DNA of 64,000 nt from Locusta migratoria (GCA_026315105.1 CM048745.1:150667323-150731322); one strand, 5' to 3'. Counted from the first letter of the stretch, positions 21,217 to 30,837 are shown. Program-made: numbers and translations. Notes: generated from the letters alone by a model not told the origin.

Positions 21217-22407
21217 TCAGATGATATGAGGCGAATCTCGCTGAGATATCCCCGCGTGGCTTTTCAATGGCGGTGGATCTGTATCAGGGTTGGGCGTCGG
21301 ACTCACTTGTTGGTCTCCGATGAACGACGTCGGATGTTTCTCGTGTACTGAGCGGTTCGCGTCATTCTGTTGTGCAGTGAGAAGGGACTCCACGTGTGTG
21401 CTTTGAATTTCATCATCCTCTCTGTGTGGTGCAGCGTCTCCCGTGGAACAGGTGTCCGACGGCGATAGACGGCGTTTCTTGTGCCGCTTCGGCGATCGTT
21501 GCTTGCGTGTGTGTACCTCCGTATCAGAGTGCTGCAGCGACTCCCGGCGTTCAAGAACGACGGCGGGTGTGGGTGCTGCCATGTCAACGTCCATTCGTGC
21601 TTCCGGCTCTTTCTCTTCAGCCGTCGATGTCGACGGAGAAATTGTGCTCTGGTTGTTCGGAAGCACATCTGTGTCAGCGGCCACCAATTCTGACGGTTCT
21701 GGTATCTGTTCTTGTGGAATGGGTGGGTCAATATTCGGCGTTGCGTCTCTCCGGAGCACATTGACGTATGACAGTGGGAGTGACGTCGGCGCGGGCGTTA
21801 GCACAGCTTCTCCTGTTGGTACTTGTGCGATCCTCCGCTGCATGCACTCAGAGCGAACGTGACCCCCTTTACCACATCCTGAGCACGTCTTCGGCTGGCC
21901 GTCGTATATGACTACGGCCCTGCATCCTCCTATGAACAGGTAAGACGGGACGTGTTTGGTAAGTTCGATCCGGATTTGCCGGACCCCGTTAAGAACTGGG
22001 TACGTCGTAAAAGTGGACCACTTTTCCGCAACATGACTGAGCACCGTACCATAAGGTTGGAGCGCTTCAATCACGAGTTCAGATGGCACTTCGAACGGGA
22101 GTTCAAAAATGCGTATTGTACGTAGTCCGAGTCCTGCATGATCAATAACCACATCGCCGACATGGCCGTCTGCATGCTTAAATTTGAGTCCATGCTTATT
22201 AGCTCGAATTATTCTTTCACATACTTCTTCGCTGATCATTTTCAAGTAGACAACACTGCTCAAGATAGAGAGGTGTATGCCTATGAGATCTTGTGGATCG
22301 ATTTTAACCTCTTCTCGTATAAAGCGTTCGATTTCGTGAGCTTTAGGTCGGGCATATTCGTTCGAAAAGCTGATCTTTATCGTCGACTTGCGCCATGAGT
22401 GAGCCAT
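21217..22407 (-). CDS. Tx1-like ORF1, gag-like RNA-binding protein with zinc knuckle
   Basis: An intact 396-residue ORF starting MAHSWRKS. Residues ~90-185 look like a nucleic-acid-binding (RRM-like) region: LRTIRIFELPFEVPSELVIE, then RQIRIELTKHVPSYLFIGG. A CCHC knuckle CSGCGKGGHVRSEC follows at about 194-207. The last ~190 residues are Pro/Ser/Thr-rich and low complexity, with a basic patch RKQRSPKRHKKRRLSPS. Such ORF1 proteins coat the element's RNA and travel with ORF2 protein to the nucleus (known for L1-type LINEs). The ATG is the first after a ~125-base GC-rich leader. It has no internal break. Confidence 0.88.
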   Translation of the reverse strand: MAHSWRKSTIKISFSNEYARPKAHEIERFIREEVKIDPQDLIGIHLSILSSVVYLKMISEEVCERIIRANKHGLKFKHADGHVGDVVIDHAGLGLRTIRIFELPFEVPSELVIEALQPYGTVLSHVAEKWSTFTTYPVLNGVRQIRIELTKHVPSYLFIGGCRAVVIYDGQPKTCSGCGKGGHVRSECMQRRIAQVPTGEAVLTPAPTSLPLSYVNVLRRDATPNIDPPIPQEQIPEPSELVAADTDVLPNNQSTISPSTSTAEEKEPEARMDVDMAAPTPAVVLERRESLQHSDTEVHTRKQRSPKRHKKRRLSPSDTCSTGDAAPHREDDEIQSTHVESLLTAQQNDANRSVHEKHPTSFIGDQQVSPTPNPDTDPPPLKSHAGISQRDSPHII

Positions 22408-22532
22408 TCTATAATAGGAAATACTTCACCCGCGAGAGCGGCCGAACACGTAAACAAGCGCGTGCGCGAGAAGCTCTGCGGCGGGACGTAAACACGCCCG
22501 TCCTCACCGCGTCGCTGCCTGACGCAGACTTG
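22408..22532 (-). promoter_or_regulatory. GC-rich 5' leader of the Tx1-like LINE (probable internal promoter)
   Basis: About 125 CpG-rich bases (for example 'ctctcgcgggtg', 'cgcgcacgcgcttg') lie between the 5' junction and the ORF1 ATG. Full-length LINEs usually carry their Pol II promoter here; the function is inferred from position and composition only. Confidence 0.5.
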
Positions 22533-23331
22533 GGCTATTCAGATAGCCCAAGTGAAAGGAGTTATTGGTGAATCGACACAGTAAAGTAAATAACAGCATC
22601 ATATAAATGTTCCGCTATCTTGTGCAAACATATTTCATATATAGAATTGATATACCCAAAGGAGTATCAATATTTGCTTACACGAAAATTTAATTAACAA
22701 TTCCTCGTAAAACCGTTATGTGATTTGAATTATTCTTAAATCCCCGTTGCTCCCATTTGCCTGAAAATATCAATATGTTCAAACGTTTGTAAAGGTTATG
22801 GGACGTAACTGCGGGGTCATCAGTCCCTACACTTGCAAACTACTTATGAACTAGCTTATACTAAGACAGCACAAACATCCATGCCCGAGAGGGAGGGGGG
22901 ATTCGAACCCCCGACGGGGAACGGCCTCGCGCATCGTAGCATAGCGCCTCAATGCGCTCGGCCACTCCGCCGCGCCCATTTGCCTCAAGTGTGATTATAA
23001 CAGCAGGTATGCAAAAGTCATACGTTGTAAATTACTTTGAATTCATAAATGACGTGGGAAGGAAAGTAAACTGAAAATGCTTTAGTGAAATCTCTGGATT
23101 TCTTCTTTCTTAAATTTTGCTATCTATTTTATATTCCATTATATATTTTTGACGACGTTACAGCGGTCAGTTTTAATGAAATAAATCGCAATTTGCGATT
23201 ACTTATGGCTTTCACTGTACTAGGTTTAGATGTAATATCAATGTGATACCAATGTGCGGCGAATGAAAATTTGTGCCCGGCCTGGATTCGAACCCGGGAT
23301 CTCCTGCTTACTAGGCAGACGCGTTGACCAC
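22533..23331. repeat. 800-bp direct repeat, copy B (5' flank of the Tx1-like LINE)
   Basis: This is the second copy of 16474-17273. Visible differences from copy A include 'agcccaag' for 'agccccag', 'catatttcat' for 'cacatttcat', 'aactgcgggg' for 'aactgtgggg', 'actaagac' for 'actaaagac', 'catcgtagc' for 'catcatagc' and 'cagacgcg' for 'cagccgcg'. Beyond 23331 the sequence continues into the rest of the tRNA-like element, which is cut off in copy A. Confidence 0.85.
22763..22974 (-). mobile_element. tRNA-derived SINE, minus strand (copy B)
   Basis: The same insertion as 16704-16916, carried in the duplicated segment, with the same target-site duplication cccatttgcct (22752-22762 and 22975-22985). 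Confidence 0.92.
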
Positions 23332-23345
23332 TCCGCCACCGAGGA
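23272..23345 (-). repeat. tRNA-Thr(AGT)-like sequence, the interrupted target of the LINE
   Basis: On the minus strand it reads 'ggcggagtggtcaacgcg', an anticodon arm 'tctgcctagtaagcagg' (loop ctagtaa, anticodon AGT) and a T arm around 'ggttcgaatcc' with one mismatch. The acceptor stem does not close properly, so a SINE head or tRNA pseudogene is more likely than a functional gene. In copy A its 5' part is lost to the LINE insertion. Confidence 0.6.
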
Positions 23346-23583
23346 CACGGTGACCAGCCCGACTGCAGAGGACTCTTCCCTGCACGTCTCCCGCCACGCC
23401 CAACTCTCCATTCGCCACGCTGTCTCTTTCCTATTACCACAGTGTATTCCTCCCTGAACATCTTCATTCGTTCGCTTCCTTCTTTTTCTCTCTCCCTGAG
23501 GAACAAGGCGTTTGAGCCTCGTGTTTGGCAGTTCCTCTTGAAATAATTCGATACTGTCATCGTGAAGGGAATGTGCCTCGTAG

Positions 23584-23655
23584 TCCGGTGTGGTCTAGTG
23601 GCTAGGATACCTGGCTCTCACCCAGGAGGCCCGGGTTCGATTCCCGGCACCGAAC
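23584..23655 (+). tRNA. tRNA-Glu(CTC)-like gene, one acceptor-stem mismatch
   Basis: The cloverleaf can be drawn by hand: acceptor tccggtg/caccgaa, D arm around 'ggtctagtggctagga', anticodon stem cctgg/ccagg with loop ctctcac (anticodon CTC, glutamate), and T arm ccggg-ttcgatt-cccgg. All stems pair except one acceptor position (C2 opposite A71). The A and B boxes ('tggtctagtgg', 'ggttcgattcc') are intact and body similarity to insect tRNA-Glu is strong from memory. The mismatch and a downstream sequence without an immediate T run leave a pseudogene or SINE head possible. Confidence 0.6.
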
Positions 23656-23659
23656 TCTT

Positions 23660-24325
23660 CTCTGTTGTGAACCATCTTTAGTGCAATTTCAACTTACTGC
23701 ATCTTCATTCACTTCATATATCAATTTAGTTGAAGGCTTTAACCACTCGACGTAACTAAATACGCTTTTGGTCAGTCTGCATTCATCCATCCTCAACAGG
23801 TGTCAATAAAACTTTAACTTCCGCTTCCTCATTTTGTTCCTGACCTTTCTAGTGTGCTTGTAGAGTTCTTCGTTTTTCTTTTTCTTCCAAGTCCCATTGG
23901 TAGTCTTCTGTGATCCGATTGTTTTTCTCAGAATCTTCCTTTCCTTTTTAGCAACTTCTTGCAGCTTCCATTTTTGAAAATATATACACGTCAGTTTCAT
24001 CTAGACGCAAGAAAAAATTCTGTAAACAGCCAAATATGCAATGCGATCTGTATGTAATCGAAAAATCTCACCAAGGCTGATTTCGTAGCTCAAACAGGCC
24101 AGTTGTAATAAAACTAATAATTACGCAGCATCTACATGAACCTATTATTAATAAAAATACATGTACATATTCAAGAAACAGATAATATTTGCTATATTTT
24201 CCAGGTCATTTCTTACTGCAGACCCTGTAAGAACGGAAGTCAATAAATTAAATCTCTGGCAATAATTCAGTGCTTCTGTTCAGACACACAAATCCTCTCT
24301 TGGCAACTTGAAAATTCAATTTCTC
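23660..24325. other. Intergenic stretch, no feature recognised
   Basis: A lysine-rich 65-aa minus ORF (23803-24000) reflects A-rich sequence. Nothing else stands out. Confidence 0.5.
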
Positions 24326-24842
24326 CCGAAGCAGTACAGATACAGAAGTCTCAGTTTAAGAAGTCACGGTTGCGAAATTCTAACCGGAATGGAAAAACTG
24401 GTAGATGTCGACATCAGAAAAGATCAGTTTGATTTTAGGAGAAATGTAGGAACAAGGTCGGGAATACTGACCCTCCGAATTAAATAAGGGAAAGGGAAAC
24501 CTACATTTATAGCTTTTGTGGAGTTGGAAAAAGCTTTTGACAATGTTGATTGTCATACACGCTTTCAGAGTCTGAAGTCAGTAAGAGTAAAATATAGGGA
24601 ACGGAAAGTTATATACAACTTGTATAGAAACCAGACAGGAGATATAACAGATGAAGGGTATGAAAGGGAAGGATTTGTGGGGAGTAAGAGAGGCGTGTTG
24701 TCTTTCCTCGATGTTATTCCGTCTGTACATTGAGCAAGCTGTTTAGGAAAGCAAGGAGAAATTTGGAATGGGAATTAATGATTAAAGAAGTAAAAACTTT
24801 GCGGTTTGTCGGTGACATTGTGGTTCTGTCAGATGCTACAAG

Positions 24843-25027
24843 GCAGCGAGGGAATGACCGTGCGCTCTAAGGCGCCTTTCTGTGGAGAGCGCGGATGCTC
24901 CGCGTCGGAGGTTCGAGTCTTCCCTCTGGCATGGGTGTGTGAATTGTCCTTTCCATTAGTTACTTTAATTAACTTGCAAGACTTAGGACTGATGAGGACT
25001 CAAGTTTACAAACATTTGAACATTTTT
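24843..25027 (+). mobile_element. tRNA-derived SINE inside the LINE fragment
   Basis: The head 'gcgctctaaggcgcc' and B-box-like 'ggaggttcgagtcttcc' are followed by 'tggcatgggtgtgtga'. The tail is 'caagtttacaaacatttgaa'. LINE sequence resumes at 'gcggcaaagaaactggaag'. A clean target duplication was not resolved. Confidence 0.8.
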
Positions 25028-25507
25028 AGAGGCGGCAAAGAAACTGGAAGAAAAGTTTAAAGGGATGTGAATTTTCTTGCAAGGAGGATATACAATGAAG
25101 ATTAACAAGAGCAAACAACGGTTATGACATGTCTAAGAATATTAGGCGCTGATGGGAGAATAAGATTAGGAAATGAGACAATGCTGATAGATTAGTTTGT
25201 CACTTGGACAGTAAAATAACACATGATGGTCGCAGTAGAGGTCATGCAAAAGTCATGGAATGAAAAGCGTGTCTGAGGTAGAGAAATTTGTTAACATCAA
25301 ATTTTAATTTTCTGAAGGCATTTGTATTCTTGTACTGGAGTGAAATGTGGACTATATGGAGTTCAAACAGAAAGACAATAGAAACATTTGAAAGGTAGTG
25401 CTACAGACGAATGATGAAGATTATGTGAATAGATCTCGTAACTAATGCGGAGGCACTGAACAGACATGGGGGAAAATGAATATTCTGGCATACGTAGAGC
25501 ATTTAGA

Positions 25508-25787
25508 TGGGACCGTGGCTTGGGATACTCGTTTAGTTGTACATATTTAACATTTTTATTAAAAAAAAGTTTTAGGAGATGAAATATACCAAATATAGAG
25601 GAAGATCACGTTACACGGAATATAACCCAAGCAGGATAGGTTAACGCCTGCATATGTAGGCTACACGCCGTTGCGTACTGGGTTGAGTTTTATCCACGTG
25701 TGTCAGTTGCGGAAATATTCCTACATCTTACTTAACACTATGTTGCCGAGAGTGTGTGCAAAAATTTTGCAGATGACTTGGTTATTT
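25508..25787. repeat. Interspersed repeat inserted in the LINE; inverted copy at 35.6-35.8 kb
   Basis: 'aacgcctgcat' near 25641, 'tgcgtactgggttgagtttt' near 25672 and 'ttttaggagatgaaata' near 25569 match the reverse complement of 35583-35830 ('tacgcaatggcgtgcagcct', 'atgcaggcgtt', 'tattttatctcctaaaa'). The family is not recognised. LINE homology stops before it and resumes after it. Confidence 0.65.
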
Positions 25788-25955
25788 GATCACATTCTGA
25801 CATATCAAGGAGTAGTTACTGTAGTAATGGTGGTGGTCGGGAAGGGAGTAAAATCGCAGAGCGAGAACGAATACAGTAGCCAAGTTCAAAAGGAAGTAGG
25901 TTGCCATTCTTATGCGGAGATTGAACCGTACCTGCGCTGTCGGAGCTGAGATATG

Positions 25956-26830
25956 GTTTAATTTCGGATGACTCTGTGCAAATTACGTCCCAACTCCTAC
26001 GTCTATCGATTATGTCTGTGTATTTATTGTATCAAATACAATAAAACAGACTAACCTGAATAGATCAGGCACCTTATCTTGTGTAGCTGCTCCTTGCAGC
26101 ACTGCAAATTACCAAATTAATGTAAGCTTTGGCCCTGTATCATGACTAGATGATTTTAAGCAAAGGATAACATAGATATGAAAGGAGCAGTCACAAAATA
26201 AGGGGCAGGTATCGGATGATCCGATAGACAACAGCAAAATTAGAGCTAAATGTATTTCCAGGGAACAACTGGTCGATTAAAATTTTTCATAATTTTGAAT
26301 GGGATAGAGCAGGAGTAGATTTAAATAGAAGGCTTCCTTTTGACATTATTTATTGCTAACTAAAACACGAAGCAGAATAAAAACATATTAAACATACATA
26401 CATTTAACGGCAACTTGGCTTGGTTGCCATAGTTTAACATTGGGCTCCAAAGGTAAGAATAGCTGGCCGAAACAGTATCAAATCGTAACTCTATCTGATC
26501 TCTTACATGTAAAAGACTTGCAACCATACTAAGAGGACAGAAAGGACGCTTAAATGGTTTACTACCTTGAAGCTACTGGCATGCACAACCTACCATCGTT
26601 GTTACTTCAAAATAGGAGCAGAGGCAAGTTGTCTGCGGTACAGGTTCGTATCCAATAGCTTCAACACCATAATCAAACTATATTTTGCGCCGAGGACAAC
26701 ATAACTAAAACTGCTTATTGAGTGACTGGCGTGGTTATTTGTGTCAAATTCTCGTCCTTTACGAACGTACTTTAGTTATTAGAAAATATTGTTATTTGTT
26801 ACGAAATAAATAAGCAAGGTACTGCACTGC
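25956..26830. other. Intergenic stretch leading into a minisatellite
   Basis: No ORF or recognised repeat was found. The last ~60 bases show weak resemblance to the 161-bp unit that follows. Confidence 0.45.
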
Positions 26831-26832
26831 TT

Positions 26833-27490
26833 AACACTTGGATGAAAGTTTCTAAGTGTGAACCAAATTAAGATATTGATTAAAACGCCGGTCTTTCCGG
26901 TCACAACCTACTTAAATGAATAAATATCAGTATTCTCTCCAAAATATATGAGCTAGGTGGCCAATTTATAGAACGTCATCTACGCTTCTCAACACGTGGA
27001 TGAAATTTGCAAAGTACAAACCCACTTACAGAAATAATATTAAAATTGCCGGTCTTTACGGTCACACTCAAGTTAAATGAATTAATATTAATATTGCCCC
27101 CAAAACACGTGAACAAAATGGCCAAATAACAGTACTTCATCTACGCTGCTCAACACGTGGATGAAATTTCCAAAGTACAAACCCACCTACAGAAATAATA
27201 TTAAAATTGCCGGTCTTTACGGTCACACTCAAGTTAAATGAATTAATATTAATATTGCCCCCAAAACACGTGAACAAAATGGCCAAATAACAGTACTTCA
27301 TCTACGCTGCTCAACACGTGGATGAAATTTTCAAAGTACAAACCCACTTACAGAAATAATATTAAAATTGCCGGTCTTTACGGTCACACTCAAGTTAAAT
27401 GAATTAATATTAATATTGCCCCCAAAACACGTGAACAAAATGACCAAATAACAGTACTTCATCTACGCTGCTCAACACGTGGATGAGATT
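26833..27490. repeat. 161-bp minisatellite, four units
   Basis: The landmark 'gccggtcttt' recurs at 26887, 27048, 27209 and 27370, exactly 161 bp apart. Units 2-4 are nearly identical; unit 1 is diverged and 3 bp shorter in one place. Each recent unit holds two CACGTG hexamers ('aaaacacgtgaac' and 'caacacgtggatg') and the small imperfect hairpin 'ccggtctttacgg'. The array ends at 'gatgagattgcatgac'. No coding frame. Confidence 0.95.
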
Positions 27491-28400
27491 GCATGACACA
27501 AAGAGGCATAGTTAAATCGCAGATAAATAAATTCCGACCGAAGGTCCATTGCATTACTCTACAGATATAAAATAAATAATTTGAGCACTATTTGACTGAA
27601 AAGCATAGACTAGAGAAGACAAGAAGAAGTTTGTAAGGGCCTTGTCTAGAGGCAAACATAGTCAGCTAAGTAAGTACCTCAAGGAAATTACAGTTGATGT
27701 TGAGGCACCGAGAAGTGCGCGGGCAGCAACAAATGAAACTAGACTGTCGAGGTTAATAATTCTTAAAATTCCATACTTTACCAACTAAGACTCCTACAGG
27801 TAACTCGACTGCCTTTCCACTGCTCCCACGCTCTCCCGGCGAGCGCCTTACACGTTCCCTTCTACTGACTTCCTGCAACTGACCTCGACTTTTAGTCATC
27901 TCCCTTGTCTTCACGCGAAACCGAACCCGATTTCGCGCCAAGCGACGCCATTGGCTGAGGGCCTCCCTGCCAAAGTCGGCACTCAAGATGCACCTGACGA
28001 ACCAGCTATAGTCGGTCACCGACTTTAGCTGCCCGTATCCTCAGACAACCTATCTCTACAAGCTCTACTACAGTTCTTTGCAACTTACCACCACCTCAGT
28101 ATACACTATACAGCATGCTCTCCTCTCGCCCTAAGAAAGGATGGGAAGGGAAGGGAAAGGAAGTATGGTGCAAGTAAAAAAAAAAAAAAAAAAGAAATTT
28201 TAGGAGAAATAAACAAACAAAACCCATTTCTGTATCCTAGGATGATTGACCAACGGATTGATCACCTGAATAGTCGCCATTTGAACGGCAAGTGATCTGA
28301 TTTTAATTTTAGACTCCTTTTAAAACTAATAAAAGTCGTGAAGTGGAACGACGGTTCCGTTTCAAGATGAAGAGGCGTGCTCAGGATAGAATATCGTGGA
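27491..28400. other. GC-richer block after the minisatellite, unclassified
   Basis: 27750-28140 is richer in C and carries an 88-aa minus ORF (27753-28019) with Arg/Ser-rich, unmotifed sequence. A purine stretch ('ggatgggaagggaaggg') and an A run follow at 28140-28195. Together with the minisatellite it resembles the non-coding end of a large retroelement; this is only a guess. Confidence 0.35.
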
Positions 28401-28404
28401 TAGG

Positions 28405-28541
28405 CCACGGTGGAGTGGCCGAGCGTTCTAAGCCGCATTGGTGCGGAGCGCGCAGTTGCTCACCGTCGGAATTTCGAGTCCTCCCTCCGGCGCGGGCGTG
28501 TGTGTGTTATCCGTAAGTTAGGCTGAAATTAAAAAAAAAAT
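28405..28541 (+). mobile_element. tRNA-derived SINE, 3'-truncated
   Basis: The head 'ccacggtggagtggccgagc', an extra arm 'gtgcggagcgcgcagttgct', and B-box-like 'ggaatttcgagtcctccc' are followed by 'cgggcgtgtgtgtgttat'. It then runs into an A tract, lacking the usual body. It is the same subfamily as 52260-52459. Confidence 0.75.
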
Positions 28542-28921
28542 CTTTTTTGCATTTTTAGATACTATGTTCTTTTGTGAACATTTTTATATATATTTTATTC
28601 CTGTCCACCAGTTAGAGCTGAATTTAATAAAAAATTTATATAATCTGTCACTGTGTAATAATTTACGCTCCTTTTCGTATCAAGGAGAATACCTCCGGTT
28701 CTTTTACAGTCAGAGGTTACGTTTTTTTGTGTTTTGTACAGAAATGTACGGTTCATATGTTGATTAAACTGCTAGAACGCGTTTCGATAGTCAAATGTCT
28801 GCAGGCGAGCTTGTAAACCAAAGTTCTCTTGGAAAAACGTGTCTTGTTGATTGCTTTTGTTTATGAATATGAAGTTTCTTGAAAGTTTTAGTGCGGTGTA
28901 CAGTTAATCTGTGTTTCCATA

Positions 28922-30760
28922 ATGACTAAACCAAAAGGTTTCTTCGAGAAACGTAAATTCCACGGAAATCAAAACAAGAAAACTGTAGAAAATGAAGGTA
29001 AAAATCAGTGCTGCAACAGCATGCGTCTGGTATCAGAAATTGCACTAAGTGCTTCAGAAAAGAAGATAAAGGTTGATAAATATACAGAAGAAGGTGAAAG
29101 TTGTGGAAGTACTAATATTACAGTAGATCTAGGATTATTACAGTGTGTTATAAGTGAAGTGGTGGCCTGCAACTTGTGTGGTAGTCAAGTCAGTTTGTGT
29201 GAAGATCCAAGTGCCAGAGTAGGTTTAGTAAGTAAATTGAAAAATAGTGTGCAGTGTCTGAAGGAGTGAAAAACTATTTTACACGTCGCAACATTGTTCT
29301 TACAGTGATTTATATGACACTAATGTGAGGTTGGTGTATGGTCTTCGATGCATAGGGGAGGGTCTTACCAGTGGTAAAGTGCTATGTGCAATAATGACTT
29401 TGTCAAAGAACCCTACACATTATTCAAAATGTTAAAATGTTTGTAAAGCTTATGGGACTTAACTACAGGGTCATCAGTCCCTAAACTTACAAACTACTTA
29501 TAAAAACTACCTTATACTAAAATAATGGTGATTCCAGTCCTCGACGGGGAACGGCCTCGCGCATCGTAACATAGCGCCTCAATGCGCTCGGCCGCTCCGC
29601 CGCGGCGATTACATATTCGGTGGTAGCATAATATTGAATAAAATCTAAAGCTAAAGTAGCAGCAGAAATTAATGACAATGGAAATGACATTTCTGTTGTC
29701 TTTGATAGAAGTTGGCAGAAGAGGGGGCACACTTCAATGAATGGCTGTTCTATAGCAACAAGTGTTAACACAGGAAAAGTTGTTGACTTTCAAATACCTA
29801 CTAAGAATTGCCATGAATGCTCAGTAACAGACATAGATCGACACAGAATGGCTGTTCACAAACCTAAATGTGTTCAAAACTATGAAGGCTCAAGTGGAGG
29901 GATGGAAGTTTCTGCTGCTGTAGCAGTCTTCCTTAGATCTGAATACCTAGGCCATGGAGACAGCAAAGCATTCAGTGCTGTCTGCCAGAGTAAACCTTAT
30001 GAAGCTCCAGTAATAAAATTAGAATGTGTGGGGCATGTTAAAAAAGATTATGGGCACACGCCTTCGTTCACTCAAGAGCGAACAAAGATTTCTGATAGCA
30101 AGTCTGTGAAGTATAGGTTGACAGATAAGATTATCAATGAGTTGCAGGAATATTATGGGAATGCCATCAGGAAGAATTCTGGAGATCTGGAGGCAACGAA
30201 GAAAGCAGTGTGGGCGACTTTCTTCCACCGTATGTCCACTAACGAAAAGCCAACACATTATCTACGTCCACTACTCCGTGATACGTTTAGGTAGGCACAG
30301 ACAGCTGGTAACCTCAACAAATTCACACCCTAGCTCTTTATCCCTGAGTTAATTATGGATCAAATCAAACCAATCTACACAGTCCTTGCCCACCTTCTCT
30401 ATTGAGGAAGTGCTTGCATGGAAAAACTCGAAAGGTAAATGAGGCCTTTAACCATATCTTGTGGACCTGCATGCCTAAAAATGTGTTTCTTGGTTGCAGA
30501 ACTTTACAACTAGGAGTGTCAGATGCTGTGATAAAATGGAACAATGGAAACATTGCCAGACTAAAAGTTTTAGAACAGTTAGGCATATAACCCGGACAGA
30601 ATACTGTAACTATTCTAAGAGAACTTGACAGCTAGCATATTGCCAAGTCAGATTTTGTTGCTTCACTAATGTCTAAAGAGTCAAGAAGCAGGAAGAGGAA
30701 ACAGGCAAATGAATCCAAAGACACTGAGGATCGTGATTATGGTGAAGGCTGCTTCTAACC
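28922..30760 (+). pseudogene. Mutator-like (MULE) transposase, decayed and split by a SINE
   Basis: Several reading-frame pieces line up with the arthropod Mutator-like transposase domain family as I remember it. An N-terminal block at 28922-29269 (MTKPKGFFEKRKFHGNQNKK, then VVACNLCGSQV with a CxxC) is followed by VRLVYGLRCIGEGLTSGK near 29325, FDRSWQKRGHTSMNG near 29707, NYEGSSGGMEVSAAVAVFLR and YLGHGDSKAF near 29880-29970, KLECVGHVKK, and AVWATFFHRMSTNEKPTHY near 30210. C-terminal pieces (LQLGVSDAVIKWNNGNIARL) run to about 30590 and a Lys/Ser tail to 30758. Stops follow residue 115 and lie near 30295, and at least three frame changes occur. The first Asp of 'FDxxW' is kept; the second motif reads GHGDS where I expect GDGDS. 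A SINE sits at 29430-29606. It cannot make a working protein. Confidence 0.75.
29430..29606 (-). mobile_element. tRNA-derived SINE inside the MULE transposase
   Basis: The reverse-complement body 'cttatgggacttaactac' near 29449 leads to the head 'ctcggccgctccgccgcgg'. The part with the B box is eroded ('ggtgattccagtcctcgacg'). Flanks 'acattattc' / 'acatattc' may be the target duplication. Confidence 0.8.
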
Positions 30761-30837
30761 ACTTGTTCGGCACAGATCTGTAAATTTTTCCCAGAATAAA
30801 CACATTGTACAACTTTATTTTTCATTGAGGGTGCCTG

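Larger units (their letters stand above)
17274..22532 (-). mobile_element. L1/Tx1-like non-LTR retrotransposon, near full length
   Basis: This is a 5.26-kb element in minus orientation. It has a GC-rich leader of about 125 bases (22408-22532), ORF1 (gag-like), ORF2 (endonuclease plus reverse transcriptase), a 3' untranslated region of about 380 bases, and a poly-A tail seen as 30 T's at 17274-17303. Domain order and the RT sequence (SPGPDGLPLEFY, YRPLTLLNSDFK, YADD) fit the Tx1 branch of the L1 clade; this clade call is from remembered families. It is flanked by 800-bp direct repeats and interrupts a tRNA-like sequence. ORF1 is open and ORF2 has one frameshift. The small divergence of the flanks suggests a young insertion. 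Confidence 0.88.
24330..25955 (+). pseudogene. LINE reverse-transcriptase fragment, interrupted twice
   Basis: It is homologous to the LINE at 55520-57047. RT pieces are seen in order: LRIK near 24480, VELEKAFDNVDCHTRFQSLK near 24518 (motif A), and a broken motif C region near 24800 ('cggtttgtcggtgacatt', FVGD where FADD is expected). The C-terminal end 'gaatacagtagccaagttca' lies near 25871. It is interrupted by a SINE (24843-25027) and by another repeat (~25508-25787). Stops and frameshifts are frequent, so it is dead. Confidence 0.75.

Noticed and set aside
18764..22398. Numerous plus-strand ORFs (60-139 aa)
   Set aside because: They are antisense shadows of the Tx1-like ORF1 and ORF2, which carry clear domains on the minus strand.
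16474..23331. Interpretation of the 800-bp direct repeats as LTRs
   Set aside because: The interior is a LINE with poly-A tail and no LTR-type gag-pol, primer-binding site or integrase. The repeats also hold a SINE with its own target duplication and part of a tRNA-like sequence.
23129..23560. 143-aa minus ORF containing RSGQRVCLVSRRSRVRIQAG
   Set aside because: This peptide comes from reading through the tRNA-like sequence; the same head gives similar peptides elsewhere, so it is not a gene.
26833..27490. Possible CRISPR-like array
   Set aside because: Units are contiguous 161-bp repeats with no variable spacers, in a eukaryotic context.
28564..28767. 67-aa plus ORF upstream of the Mutator-like fossil
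   Set aside because: Low-complexity Phe/Tyr-rich product of AT-rich DNA, with no link to the transposase.
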